Of a stretch of DNA of 64,000 nt, positions 51,886 to 63,122 are shown piece by piece. The notes beneath the pieces were generated by a model. The model did no database searches. It had not been told where the DNA came from and saw only the letters and a program-made list of their open reading frames with translations. Location: the NCBI GenBank assembly GCA_963989385.1, contig OZ022503.1:91026638-91090637 (forward strand), given 5' to 3'. Positions within the stretch are counted from its first letter, which is position 1, and each line of letters opens with the position of its first letter. This stretch comes from Ctena decussata (lineage: Eukaryota > Mollusca > Bivalvia > Lucinida > Lucinidae). Position numbers and translations under genes: made by a program.

Positions 51886-52089
51886 AGTAATGCCTAAGTG
51901 TTGTATTAAGTGGCCTTTTCGGTGCTATAAGATAATACAGCTGATAAATATTCTATCAAAAGTATAAAAAAAATATTTTAAAAGTAGTTGTAAAGGTTTT
52001 TAACTGGTTTGTGGAGATTTGGGGTGGTTTGCGGTATTTCAATGCACCCCTGCAGATGTCAGCAATATTTGCATAATGGCTTATAAAGA

Positions 52090-52400
52090 CCCTTTCTTTC
52101 ATTTACACCTTAACCCCCGGAGGGGACACAGACGGTGTACTTTTGTACACTCCGGTGTTGCAGGATGAAAGCCTATAGGCATGTAGCTATAGTAGGGATC
52201 TTTAACCTGCACAGGGGATGACTCTCCCTGCACAGGGGGCCTCCAGTTAACGTCCTGATACAAAGGACGGCACACTTGTTAGCATCATCCCTGCAAATGA
52301 TTGATGCTAGAAAACGCGTTCGGACAAGGGAAGATTTCGCCTCGGGTGAGGATCAAACCCACGATCCTTGGCTTCCTTTGATGTTACTTGATGACATGTC
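52090..52400. mobile_element. Possible tRNA-related SINE
   Basis: GGATCAAACCCACGATCCTTG resembles an inverted B box and the segment ends GGACGTTAAAGAGTC. There is also a small palindrome GGTGTACTTTTGTACACTCC near 52133. Family uncertain. Confidence 0.4.
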
Positions 52401-52480
52401 CACAGGACGTTAAAGAGTCAATATACAACAGACTGGTGCATCTAGTCCAGGAGTAAGCTCAGTTTGGGACCCCAAAGTAT

Positions 52481-53584
52481 TAGGGATGGGTATCGCCACT
52501 GAAAACCGTATCGCGATATATTGCGATACACTGGTCTGTATCGGGATATGTATCACGATATATCACAACTTCTTTTTCAGTTCATACTTCTATGTTACTT
52601 GCTTTTACTGTGTTGTTTGCTTCTGTCTTTCATTAAATGATTCTAATAAAAAATGAACATCCCATTCTTTACCTGTTTATTTCAACACCAAAAAAAAAAT
52701 AACCAGCTCCAGTACTTTATTAAAATGCAACTGTAACAAGTCTGCAATGTCATTTTATTTTACAAATTGACTAACTTACTGACATGACCCTATTGACCAT
52801 GCATCCAGTGCATGACTTCTTTGTTATTCTGCTCTGACCCAGTTTTGCCCAAAGGCGAGAATGAAAAAAGCATGCAGATTTTCAACACCGGTTGTCATCA
52901 AAGGAATTGACATGTGTCTGAAGTCTGGGTGAATTATTTTATCGGTGATATGAAAAGGAGATACACTAAATAATCAGACAGTAATTGCTGAGCTAAGGTT
53001 GTAGACCCAGATCAGACAGCTCCTTTGAGCAGTGTGGTACGGATCTGCAGTGTATGTCAACAAAATAATGAAACTTCCCGTAAGTGAAAATGTACACCCA
53101 CAAAAAAAAAAATGTTCAAAAGATGTTCGAATATTTAAGTTATGAATGGGAATATGTGTCAAAATGACAATACCGTTGGAGTGAAAGGATCAATTGGATA
53201 CTGCCAAAAGGATTAAACTGGACATTTTTACCTACAATAACGGTAATTTTTGTTTACATCTGTCTTTGTGTGTGAAGATTACGGAGATCATAAAAGACGT
53301 CTCCGGCAAAAGTAAACAAATAAAACCTGTTTTTAAAGACTATATTTGCTTTAATTGACACCACTACCTAGATCCGTTTCATGAAAAAGATATATTTGGA
53401 GAAAAATACTAACAAAATGAAAAGGAAACTGTTAATTAAAAGCACATAAAACGTTTTCACGAGAATGTCCGGAAACTTCCGAAATTTACCGAGCGTACGG
53501 GTATGGCCAAAACGTATCGTGATTCGTATCGTGGCAATTTTGTATCATGATTTACTGGTATACCGGTAATATCGCGCACCCCTA
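52481..53584. mobile_element. hAT-like non-autonomous transposon, 1104 bp
   Basis: TAGGGATGGGTATCG and CGCGCACCCCTA are short inverted ends typical of hAT elements. The 8-bp duplication CAAAGTAT flanks it at 52473-52480 and 53585-53592. TATCGCGATATATTGCGATA-like words near both ends are subterminal repeats. No transposase frame remains. Confidence 0.85.
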
Positions 53585-53592
53585 CAAAGTAT

Positions 53593-53934
53593 ACTTTGGC
53601 CAGTTTGGGAAGATTCCCTTAATTTCTGCTGCTGAGTGTGCAGAGGATTAAGTCACTAAGTTTACTTCTCTTGTAAGAGCTAGGGACTAGCTTCCTAGTT
53701 ACTAAGTTTACTTCTCTTATAAGGGCTAGGGACTAACTTCCCTGATTCACAGGTCCTGGTGAATGATTGTCCTTGGACGTATCACCGGTAAACAATTCTG
53801 ATTCTGATTCTGATTCCTTGATCACAGGTCCTGGTTCTGACTCAAACCGAAAGTAGAACATGTGCGATAAATTTTACTATAACACCGGTTTATAAAGGGC
53901 ACGTTCACAAGTTCACCTCGAGTAATCCGCAGTT
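53593..53934. other. No gene; local duplications
   Basis: A tandem duplication of TAAGTTTACTTCTCTTRTAAG with AGGGACTAGCTTCC lies at 53657-53740, and CTGATTCTGATTCTGATTCC at about 53798. Confidence 0.5.
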
Positions 53935-53943
53935 ACTCGAGGA

Positions 53944-54220
53944 TTTGATTGGTTTGTTGATTTGATGCTTAACGTCCACGGTAAACAACTAAGGTCAAGT
54001 CGGGACGGTCAGTTAACCTAACCACACTATTCCTGGGCAAGCTTAGACCTCCTAAGCGGTTAACCAGTACTAAGTGCACATACTTTCGCCAGTAACTGAC
54101 AACTGCCCTTCTTGAATCAGCGGAAGGAGAAACGAAGGTATGTGGCCAGACCGGGATTCGAACCCAGGACCTCTGACTTACGAGTCAGGTGCCCTACCGA
54201 TTGCGCTACCCGGCCCGGCC
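53944..54220 (-). mobile_element. tRNA-derived SINE, complete, with target-site duplication
   Basis: Second copy of the 43871-44148 SINE, 277 bp and same orientation. On the minus strand, A box TAGCGCAATCGG and B box GGTTCGAATCC. The flanking duplication is ACTCGAGGA (53935-53943 and 54221-54229). Confidence 0.9.
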
Positions 54221-54522
54221 ACTCGAGGAAGGCTATCCGAGTTAACATAAACTAAACCAGTGAGAGGAATGTTCGGGCAACACCGCGACAGTGTTCCACA
54301 ACGTCTCCATGAGAAAGCGTTATGTACAAATTGCAAAACTTGCTCTGTCCAAGTATGTTTTCAATTTTTTAGGTTGTCAAGTAGCTAAGTTGCATACTAA
54401 TTAGCTTAGTCTGTCTTACAGCTGTTTTTACTCTTGTTGAATATTTATACCTTGGTTATAGCAGTCGGTTCAAAAGCTCGCAAGAGCTTATGTTGATTTG
54501 TTGTAAACTTGCCGACTTTAAA

Positions 54523-54577
54523 TCTTATCTTATCTTATCTTATCTTACCTTACCTTACCTTACCTTACCTTACCTTA
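54523..54577 (+). repeat. (CTTAT)n/(CTTAC)n microsatellite
   Basis: About five TCTTA units followed by about six CCTTA units. Confidence 0.9.
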
Positions 54578-54637
54578 AATATTCATCCATCACACGCCCT
54601 CATGGACAAAGTCTACAGTACGTTTCACTTACAATAA

Positions 54638-54901
54638 AAGTTACAATTCATCCGTGAGGGTTCAAACCCGGCCAGCGACATATAAAATATTATGTAGACT
54701 ATACTAAGAAGATTACAGACTGAAGTCTGGTGTTCCTAATTGGAAGTTTATACCTATACATGAAAGAGAAAGTTACAATACATCCGTGAGGATTCAAACC
54801 CGGCCAGCGACATATAAAATATTATGTAGACTATACTAAGAAGATTACAGACTGGAGTCTGGTGTTCCTAATTGGAAGTTTATACCTATACATGAAAGAG
54901 A
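54638..54901 (+). repeat. 132-bp tandem duplication
   Basis: Two copies, more than 95 % alike by eye, of a unit with TCATCCGTGAGGGTTCAAAC and AGTCTGGTGTTCCTAATTGG. The GGTTCAAACCC word may derive from a tRNA B box. It lies just beyond the 3' side of the retrotransposon that follows. Confidence 0.8.
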
Positions 54902-54904
54902 AAG

Positions 54905-56640
54905 TTGACTCAATATTGCTCTGCTGTTATAGCAGGGTAAATTCTGAAAGAAGAGCTCCTGGAAGCAAAGGACACATCAAAGAAATGAAAGCAGCAGATT
55001 CGGTTTAACTGAGCATGTTCATGTACAGTATCTATCCACATCTACATCTACGAATTAAGAACATGGCCAATATTGGCATAGTCGTACTGTGAACAACTTA
55101 AAACATTAAATCAGTTAAAAACATGTTGTTGACAATCATATGGTCTTAGGATACCTGCACCAACAAGGAGCTTGAAGTCGTCCAAAGTCGGTGCTGATAT
55201 GATATTGATAGACAGACCATTCCAGAGACAGACCGTTGATGGAAAGAAGAATCCCTTGTAGCCGTTGATGGAACAATATATTGACAGAAGTCAGTTATGG
55301 TGTCCTCTAGCTGCGACACCTGTGGCTGTCAGGTACTGGCCTGTAGGGATTTCAACGAGATTATTTACGATCCTGTATATCATATTGACTTCGTTCTGAT
55401 CTTGCCTTGATTGAAGGTCCTCCCGAACACTTGCAGCATTGAAGTGACACTGCTGGTTTGACGGTAGTCATTGCAGCAAAACTGGCGGCATGCCTCTGTG
55501 GCTATCTTGGATTTTATTACAAGGTCCCATACCATCGAAGTATACTCGAGCTGTGGACGAACCAGGGGAATTGTAGACTTTGGCCTTAACATTCTTTGGG
55601 CAGCTTGAAAGATTTCTGCGAAGAAAACCTTAGACTTGTTTGCCCTTTTCGCTACTGCACCAGTGCGGCTGTTCCATGAAAGTTCACCGTCTATGGTGAC
55701 TCCAACGTACTTGGCTTTTGACGTTTATCTCAAAGTCTGTCTATGAATGTTATAGGAACGTCCTATTAGGAAGTCGTTATAGCATTTCACATGTTGGTGA
55801 TCCGGATATGTTCGCACTTGTCTGAGTTAAAAACCATTTGTCTGTTTCTTTCCCATTCCTGTAGCTGATTAAGATATGTGTGCAGTGACTTTGCATCTTT
55901 CTGGACTCGTATACCTCTTTACAATCAAACATCATCTGCGAAGAGTCGTACTGAAGAGGAAACTTTTGATGGCAGGTCGTTGATGTATACCATGAACAGG
56001 AGAGGTCCAAAAACTGTACCCTGTGGAATTCCAGATGTGACAGCAGCGGTAGAAGATGTCTTCCCATCAAAGACAACTTGTTGATTCCTATCTGCAAGGA
56101 AACTTTGTATCTAGGATAGGTTCTTGTCTCTGATGCCGTAGTGATGGAGATTGACTGCAAGGCATTGATGTGGAACCTTATCGAAAGCCTTGCTGAAGTC
56201 CAACAAAAAGCATCAACCTGCTCCCGTTTGTCTAGTCCAACTGCGAGGTCTTGTATTATAGTGATGAGCTAGGTCTCACAAGATTTCTTCTTCCAGAAGC
56301 CGTGCTGTAATGACTCAGAATTTTGTTACTTTCCGGAAATTTCATGAGATGACTATGCATTATATGGCCAATAACTTTGCAACAACCGGACGTCAGTGAA
56401 ACTGGCCGATAATTAGCAGCCTTGCTCTTGTCCCCCCTTCTAGAACAGAGGTGTGACAAAGGCTCTTTTCTAGTCAACAGGAATCTGGCCTTATTCGTAA
56501 GAAGCTTGATATATGTGTGTCAGGGCTGGTGCAGTTGAAGAGGGAATCTCTTTCTGTCTTTCAGGAATCTTGGTGAGATCTGGTCCGGGCCGTTAGCTAT
56601 GTGCGGATTCTGGCCATCAAGCGGTTTTTTTTCACTCTAA
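54905..56640 (-). pseudogene. Decayed non-LTR retrotransposon (Jockey/CR1-like reverse transcriptase)
   Basis: Read on the minus strand in several frames, from 56630 down: NGPDQISPRFLKD, KSKAANYRPVSLTSGCCKVI, LDKREQVDAF, then after a one-base loss DFSKAFDKVPHQCL, GIPQGTVFGPLLFMVYINDL, VRLFADDV (catalytic FADD), and LVRPQLEYTSMVWD with RQTSSVTSMLQ at the C-terminal side. Several frameshifts and stops show it is dead. The motif order and spacing fit a non-LTR reverse transcriptase. Endonuclease and ORF1 are not seen. Confidence 0.88.
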
Positions 56641-57659
56641 GCTGAATGTTGAGGGGTAGCGCATATAGCGCACTATTAGCTGTTCCAAGTAATGTTGAAA
56701 CACTGTCCACGCCTCCTAGCACCAGCCTCAGCGGACCTCACACTGACCAGTGACCTATGTAGATTCAAGGTAGGGTATCTATATAGGTCACTGCACTGAC
56801 TCAGAATCAAAGGACTAGAAACTATATATTCTGCACCATGATGATATACAGGGAAACTTTTTACGGTCGCCACATAGGGCAAAATCAGTTGCAGTGAAGA
56901 TAAAATTAATGCTGAAGAAAGATCCCCTGGAATCAAGGAACACATTAAAGAAACGAAAATTGGCCTACCAGCACAGACTCAGCTATACCTCGAGTGACTA
57001 AGTGATAGGAAAACATTGAAATAAGCTGATTTCAATGTAAATTGTGTTAAAAAAATAAAGTGACTGAATTGTAATTTTACAATAAAAACCGACTGTAAAC
57101 TTCTCTCTCGGATAATCAACATTTCCTGAGCTTTGTGACAATCTCATCCTGACAAAGCCAAGGGTGAGTGGCCAAGTCAATTCTCTGATTTATAAGCCGA
57201 ATACGCCCAAAACAGTAAGGCTAAGTACCGAAATTTTATAAACCGGGGTCGCGTTTCGGTACCCAAAAATCACCTTTACAATGGGCCTTTCTGGCAAGGT
57301 TGTTCGAGAAAAGTAACAGAAATATGCGTTTTGTGTGGCTGGTGCACATATTAGAAATTATTATATATTTGATTAAGGTAATCAAACTTTGGATCCTTTG
57401 GAGGAGGGCATAGGGATACGTCAACGGGACATGAATAAACTTGGAATTGGGCTAGAATAGGTTTATGATATTCCAACCTGTCATCAGGTGTAACATGATA
57501 CAACTGAGTCTGGAGCGGATTATAAAGGACCATGCATATTACTACTTAGAATGAATGCTTTTAGAAAATGCTGACAGTATTAAGTACCTTGGTATCACAA
57601 TACCTTTCTGTCGGAAATGGAAAGTAGACGAGGAGGCAATGATCAGGGAAGGAAAAATG
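56641..57659. other. No gene recognised
   Basis: A partly inverted GTCACTG-TATGTAGATTC / TATATAGGTCACTGC pair lies at 56735-56800. The small frames have no family features. Confidence 0.35.
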
Positions 57660-57805
57660 AGCCGCGACACGAGACAATCAACAAAGTGGTTGAGTGCAAA
57701 GTGCAGATTCAGATCAGCCTGGGCATCCGCCCATTCTGATCAGGCTGTTCCCTAAGCGCTTAAAGGGTAGCTTAGGGTCTAAGCTACCTCTATGCGGTCA
57801 GCGCA
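57660..57805 (+). mobile_element. Truncated MITE-F at the array edge
   Basis: GAGCCGCGACACGAGACAATC at the left (two overlapping words) and CAGCCTGGGCATCCGCCCA inside, cut at GCGGTCAGCGCA where the array unit begins with ACTGGGCACACAAGG. Confidence 0.7.
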
Positions 57806-58243
57806 ACTGGGCACACAAGGTTGAATCAACACTGATTCAAAGTTGATTCAATATCATGACGTCGAATCAAAGTTGATTCAGTGTTGATTCTACGGCGAGT
57901 GCCTGTTGGGAACCAATCACAAAACCAAACCTAACCTAGTTTAACATACTATTAGAGACAGAGCAAATATTGAACCAGTTTCACCCGAGTATACCTTATG
58001 CCTGACTTTACATTTATTGCAACTCATTTGTGAGAAGAAAATCAACCAATCACATCACAACCTAACCTAGCTTAACTTATTTTTTATTTTGACACGTGTA
58101 CGACAGGAGAAGAGAGAAACCAAAGGGGTGGACGCGTCCCGCACACAACGCTCAATCAACATTGAATCAACGTCGATTCAACCCCATGAAGATGAATCAA
58201 CGTTGATTCAATGTTGACCTAACGTCGTATGCCTCCCGGGGAG
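57806..58243. mobile_element. GTTGATTCA-rich element in unit 1
   Basis: The left cluster (AATCAACACTGATTCAAAGT, GAATCAAAGTTGATTCAGTG) and the right cluster (CAATCAACATTGAATCAACG, ATCAACGTTGATTCAATG) face each other around an AT-rich middle. Outer words are ACTGGGCACACAA and CCCGGGGAGTTGGG. Equivalent segments open every other unit. Confidence 0.65.
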
Positions 58244-58338
58244 TTGGGCTGATATACCTATTAGAGACAGAGCAAATATTGGGCCAGTTTCACCAGAGTC
58301 TACCTTATGCATGACTTTACATGTATTGCAACTCATTT

Positions 58339-58574
58339 GAGCCGCGACACGACAAAACCAACAATGTGGTTGTGCGCCCAGCGCAGACTCAGATCAGCCT
58401 GGGCATCCGCCCAGTCTGATGAGAGTCTTTGCAGTGCGCTTAATGGGTAGCTAAGAGTCTAAGCTACCTCCATGCGGACAGCGAAGACTCTGATCAGACT
58501 GGGCGGACGCCCAGGCTGATCTGAGTCTTCGCTGGACGCACAACCACTCTGTTGGTTTTGTCGTGTCGCGGCTC
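58339..58574. mobile_element. MITE-F in array unit 1
   Basis: 236-bp palindrome between CTCATTT words. Matching copies are at 59277-59512, about 60209-60444 (last base pair changed), 61152-61387, 62084-63237 (split by an insertion) and from 63924 onward. Confidence 0.9.
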
Positions 58575-59276
58575 ATTTGTAAAAAGGAAATCAAAGAATA
58601 CTTACGTTATTTTGTTCAGCTTCCCCCCCCCCTCCCCCCCCCTTTCTCTCCCTCCTCGCAGAATCTGAAAGGAAAAAAAAAGAGCGACAAAAGAAGTCCA
58701 ACACACTTGGGTTATAAAGCAACTATTATCACATGACATAACCCACTGGGCACACAAGGTTGAATCAACACTGATTCAAAGTTGATTCAATGTCTTGACG
58801 TCGAATCAAAGTTGATTCAGTGTTGATTCTACGGCGAGTGCCTGTTGGGAACCAATCACAAAACCAAACCTAACCTAGTTTAACATACTATTAGAGACAG
58901 AGCAAATATTGAACCAGTTTCACCCGAGTATACCTTATGCCTGACTTTACATTTATTGCAACTCATTTGTGAGAAGAAAATCAACCAATCACATCACAAC
59001 CTAACCTAGCTTAACTTATATTTATTTTGACACGTGTACGACAGGAGAAGAGAGAAACCAAAGGGGTGGACGCGTCCCGCACACAACGCTCAATCAACAT
59101 TGAATCAACGTCGATTCAACCCCATGAAGATGAATCAACGTTGATTCAATGTTGACCTAACGTCGTATGCCTCCCGGGGAGTTGGGCTGATATACCTATT
59201 AGAGACAGAGCAAATATTGGGCCAGTTTCACCAGAGTCTACCTTATGCATTACTTTACATGTATTGCAACTCATTT

Positions 59277-59512
59277 GAGCCGCGACACGACAAAACCAAC
59301 AATGTGGTTGTGCGCCCAGCGCAGACTCAGATCAGCCTGGGCATCCGCCCAGTCTGATGAGAGTCTTTGCAGTGCGCTTAAAGGGTAGCTAAGAGTCTAA
59401 GCTACCTCCATGCGGACAGCGAAGACTCTGATCAGACTGGGCGGACGCCCAGGCTGATCTGAGTCTTCGCTGGACGCACAACCACTTTGTTGGTTTTGTC
59501 GTGTCGCGGCTC
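59277..59512. mobile_element. MITE-F in array unit 2
   Basis: Same 236 bp and flanks as in unit 1. Confidence 0.9.
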
Positions 59513-60208
59513 ATTTGTAAGAAGGAAATCAAAGAATACTTACGTTTTTTTTGTTCAGCTTCCCCCCCCCCCCCTCTCTCCCTCCTCGCAGAATCTGAAA
59601 TGGAAAAAAGAAGAGCGACAAAAGAAGTCCAACACACTTGGGTTATAAAGCAACTATTATCACATGACATAACCCACTGGGCACACAAGGTTGAATCAAC
59701 ACTGATTCAAAGTTGATTCAATGTCATGACGTCGAATCAAAGTTGATTCAGTGTTGATTCTACGGCGAGTGCCTGTTGGGAACCAATCACAAAACCAAAC
59801 TTAACCTAGTTTAACATACTATTAGAGACAGAGCAAATACTGAACCAGTTTCACCCGAGTATACCTTATGCCTGACTTTACATTTATTGCAACTCATTTG
59901 TGAGAAGAAAATCAACCAATCACATCACAACCTAACCTAGCTTAACTTATTTTTTATTTTGACACGTGTACGACAGGAGAAGAGAGAAACCAAAGGGGTG
60001 GACGCGTCCCGCACACAACGCTCAATCAACATTGAATCAACGTCGATTCAACCCCATGAAGATGAATCAACGTTGATTCAATGTTGACCTAACGTCGTAT
60101 GCCTCCCGGGGAGTTGGGCTGATATACCTATTAGAGACAGAGCAAATATTAGGCCAGTTTCACCAGAGTCTACCTTATGCATGACTTTACATGTATTGCA
60201 ACTCATTT

Positions 60209-60444
60209 GAGCCGCGACACGACAAAACCAACAATGTGGTTGTGCGCCCAGCGCAGACTCAGATCAGCCTGGGCATCCGCCCAGTCTGATGAGAGTCTTT
60301 GCAGTGCGCTTAAAGGGTAGCTAAGAGTCTAAGCTACCTCCATGCGGACAGCGAAGACTCTGATCAGACTGGGCGGACGCCCAGGCTGATCTGAGTCTTC
60401 GCTGGACGCACAACCACTTTGTTGGTTTTGTCGTGTCGCGGCTA
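60209..60444. mobile_element. MITE-F in array unit 3
   Basis: Ends GCGGCTAATTTG instead of GCGGCTCATTTG, otherwise the same. Confidence 0.9.
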
Positions 60445-61151
60445 ATTTGCAAGAAGGAATTCAAAGAATACTTACGGTTTTTTTTGTTCAGCTTCCCCCC
60501 CCCCCCCCCCCCCCCCCTCTCTCCCTCCTCGCAGAATCTGAAATGGAAAAAAGAGCCGCGACACGAGAAAATCAACAAACTTGGGTTATAAAGCAACTAT
60601 TATCACATGGCATAACCCACTGGGCACACAAGGTTGAATCAACACTGATTCAAAGTTGATTCATTGTCATGACGTCGAATCAAAGTTGATTCAGTGTTGA
60701 TTCTACGGCGAGTGCCTGTTGGGAACCAATCACAAAACCAAACCATACCTAGTTTAACATACTATTAGAGACAGAGCAAATATTGAACCAGTTTCACCCG
60801 AGTATACCTTATGCCTGACTTTACATTTATTGCAACTCATTTGTGAGAAGAAAATCAACCAATCACATCACAACCTAACCTAGCTTAACTTATTTTTTAT
60901 TTTGACACGTGTACGACAGGAGAAGAGAGAAACCAAAGGGGTGGACGCGTCCCGCACACAACGCTCAATCAACATTGAATCAACGTCGATTCAACCCCAT
61001 GAAGATGAATCAACGTTGATTCAATGTTGACCTAACGTCGTATGCCTCCCGGGGAGTTGGGCTGATATACCTATTAGAGACAGAGCAAATATTGGGCCAG
61101 TTTCACCAGAGTCTACCTTATGCATGACTTTACATGTATTGCAACTCATTT

Positions 61152-61387
61152 GAGCCGCGACACGACAAAACCAACAATGTGGTTGTGCGCCCAGCGCAGA
61201 CTCAGATCAGCCTGGGCATCCGCCCAGTCTGATGAGAGTCTTTGCAGTGCGCTTAAAGGGTAGCTAAGAGTCTAAGCTACCTCCATGCGGACAGCGAAGA
61301 CTCTGATCAGACTGGGCGGACGCCCAGGCTGATCTGAGTCTTCGCTGGACGCACAACCACTTTGTTGGTTTTGTCGTGTCGAGGCTC
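61152..61387. mobile_element. MITE-F in array unit 4
   Basis: Ends TCGAGGCTC instead of TCGCGGCTC, otherwise the same. Confidence 0.9.
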
Positions 61388-62207
61388 ATTTGAAAGAAGG
61401 AAATCAAAGAATACTTACGTTTTTTTTGTTCAGCTTCCCCCCCCCCCCCTCTCTCCCTCCTCGCAGAATCTGAAATGGAAAAAAGAAGAGCGACAAAAGA
61501 AGTCCAACACACTTGGGTTATAAAGTACCTATTATCACATGACATAACCCACTGGGCACACAAGGTTGAATCAACACTGATTCAAAGTTGATTCAATGTC
61601 ATGACGTCGAATCAAAGTTGATTCAGTGTTGATTCTACGGCGAGTGCCTGTTGGGAACCAATCACAAAACCAAACCTAACCTAGTTTAACATACTATTAG
61701 AGACAGAGCAAATATTGAACCAGTTTCACCCGAGTATACCTTATGCCTGACTTTACATTTATTGCAACTCATTTGTGAGAAGAAAATCAACCAATCACAT
61801 CACAACCTAACCTAGCTTAACTTATTTTTTATTTTGACACGTGTACGACAGGAGAAGAGAGAAACCAAAGGGGTGGACGCGTCCCGCACACAACGCTCAA
61901 TCAACATTGAATCAACGTCGATTCAACCCCATGAAGATGAATCAACGTTGATTCAATGTTGACCTAACGTCGTATGCCTCCCGGGGAGTTGGGCTGATAT
62001 ACCTATTAGAGACAGAGCAAATATTGGGCCAGTTTCACCAGAGTCTACCTTATGCATGACTTTACATGTATTGCAACTCATTTGAGCCGCGACACGACAA
62101 AACCAACAATGTGGTTGTGCGCCCAGCGCAGACTCAGATCAGCCTGGGCATCCGCCCAGTCTGATGAGAGTCTTTGCAGTGCGCTTAAAGGGTAGCTAAG
62201 AGTCTAA

Positions 62208-63122
62208 AGCCCCAGTCACACATTCACGGTTCAGGCTACGGTTTACCACGATTCACCTCGGTTTGACCTAGACGGCAAACCGGGGTGAACCGTAGAAAAA
62301 TCCAGCATCACTACGGTTTGCTAGGGTTCCATTAAGGTTTCTCACGGTGTTTGTACGGTGTCTGTACGGATCATCTACGAATTCACGACGGTGCAAGGCG
62401 GCAGCACTACGGACAACAAGGGTATTCCACGGTCGCATTACGGAAGCTTACGATGCTACTACGGTTCGATACGGTGCTAGTACGACTCAAGCCGGTAGCG
62501 ACACGGGCTCCTACGATTGTCTACGGTTTAACGCTGGTCATGATAATGATTTTTGTTGATGACGTTTAATTTATTTGAAGACAATGAACATGATGAAATT
62601 ATTTTATCACATTATTTAATACTAAATTTTTCGTAAAATGTGCAGCAAAAATTTTGAAATTCGGTTGACAAATAAAATTTTTATTCTGAAAATTAATTGT
62701 GAGTAGGTATTTTGCATTGACAAGGAAAGTAATCCAATGTCATAAACTTTCAAGCCTGGGAACTTATTTCACTTGAAGAAAAAGTGAGTTTTCGTGGTGA
62801 AAAAATTACCACGGTTGTCCACGAATACCGACGGAAAGCCAGGGATAATCACGGATACACCTACGGTAGCGCTACGAACGAGCACGATTCTGTAACGGTT
62901 GCGCTACGGTTTAGGCCACGCCCACAAGCCACCACGGTTCACCACGGAAGTTTTAAACAGTTTAAAACTTCCGTAGCGACTCCCGGATCACCACGGTTCT
63001 TCATGGATCATTACGGAACACGACGGATGCATCTACGGTGCTACTACGAATCACGACGGTGTGCTACGGTTTGTGAAACCGTGGTGAACCGTGGCCTGAA
63101 CCGTGAATGTGTGACTGGGGCT
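62208..63122. mobile_element. Harbinger-like 915-bp element inserted in MITE-F of unit 5
   Basis: AGCCCCAGTCACACATTCAC and GTGAATGTGTGACTGGGGCT are perfect inverted ends. The 3-bp duplication TAA flanks it (62205-62207, 63123-63125), and the uninterrupted site GTCTAAGCTACC is present in the other units. TWA duplications are typical of PIF/Harbinger. Both outer thirds are packed with CTACGGT/ACGGTT-like words, and a palindrome AAGTTTTAAACAGTTTAAAA lies at about 62948. Open frames inside only reflect the ACGG words; no transposase. Confidence 0.9.

Larger units (their letters stand above)
50360..52050. mobile_element. TIR element split by a retrotransposon
   Basis: CAATTGAAATACCGCAAACC at about 50366 is inverted as GGTTTGCGGTATTTCAATG at about 52029. 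CCACAAACCACC words continue at 51364. The non-LTR fragment at 50399-51358 lies inside the left arm. CTGCAGATG occurs outside both ends (50351 and 52053) and may be the target duplication. Confidence 0.6.
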
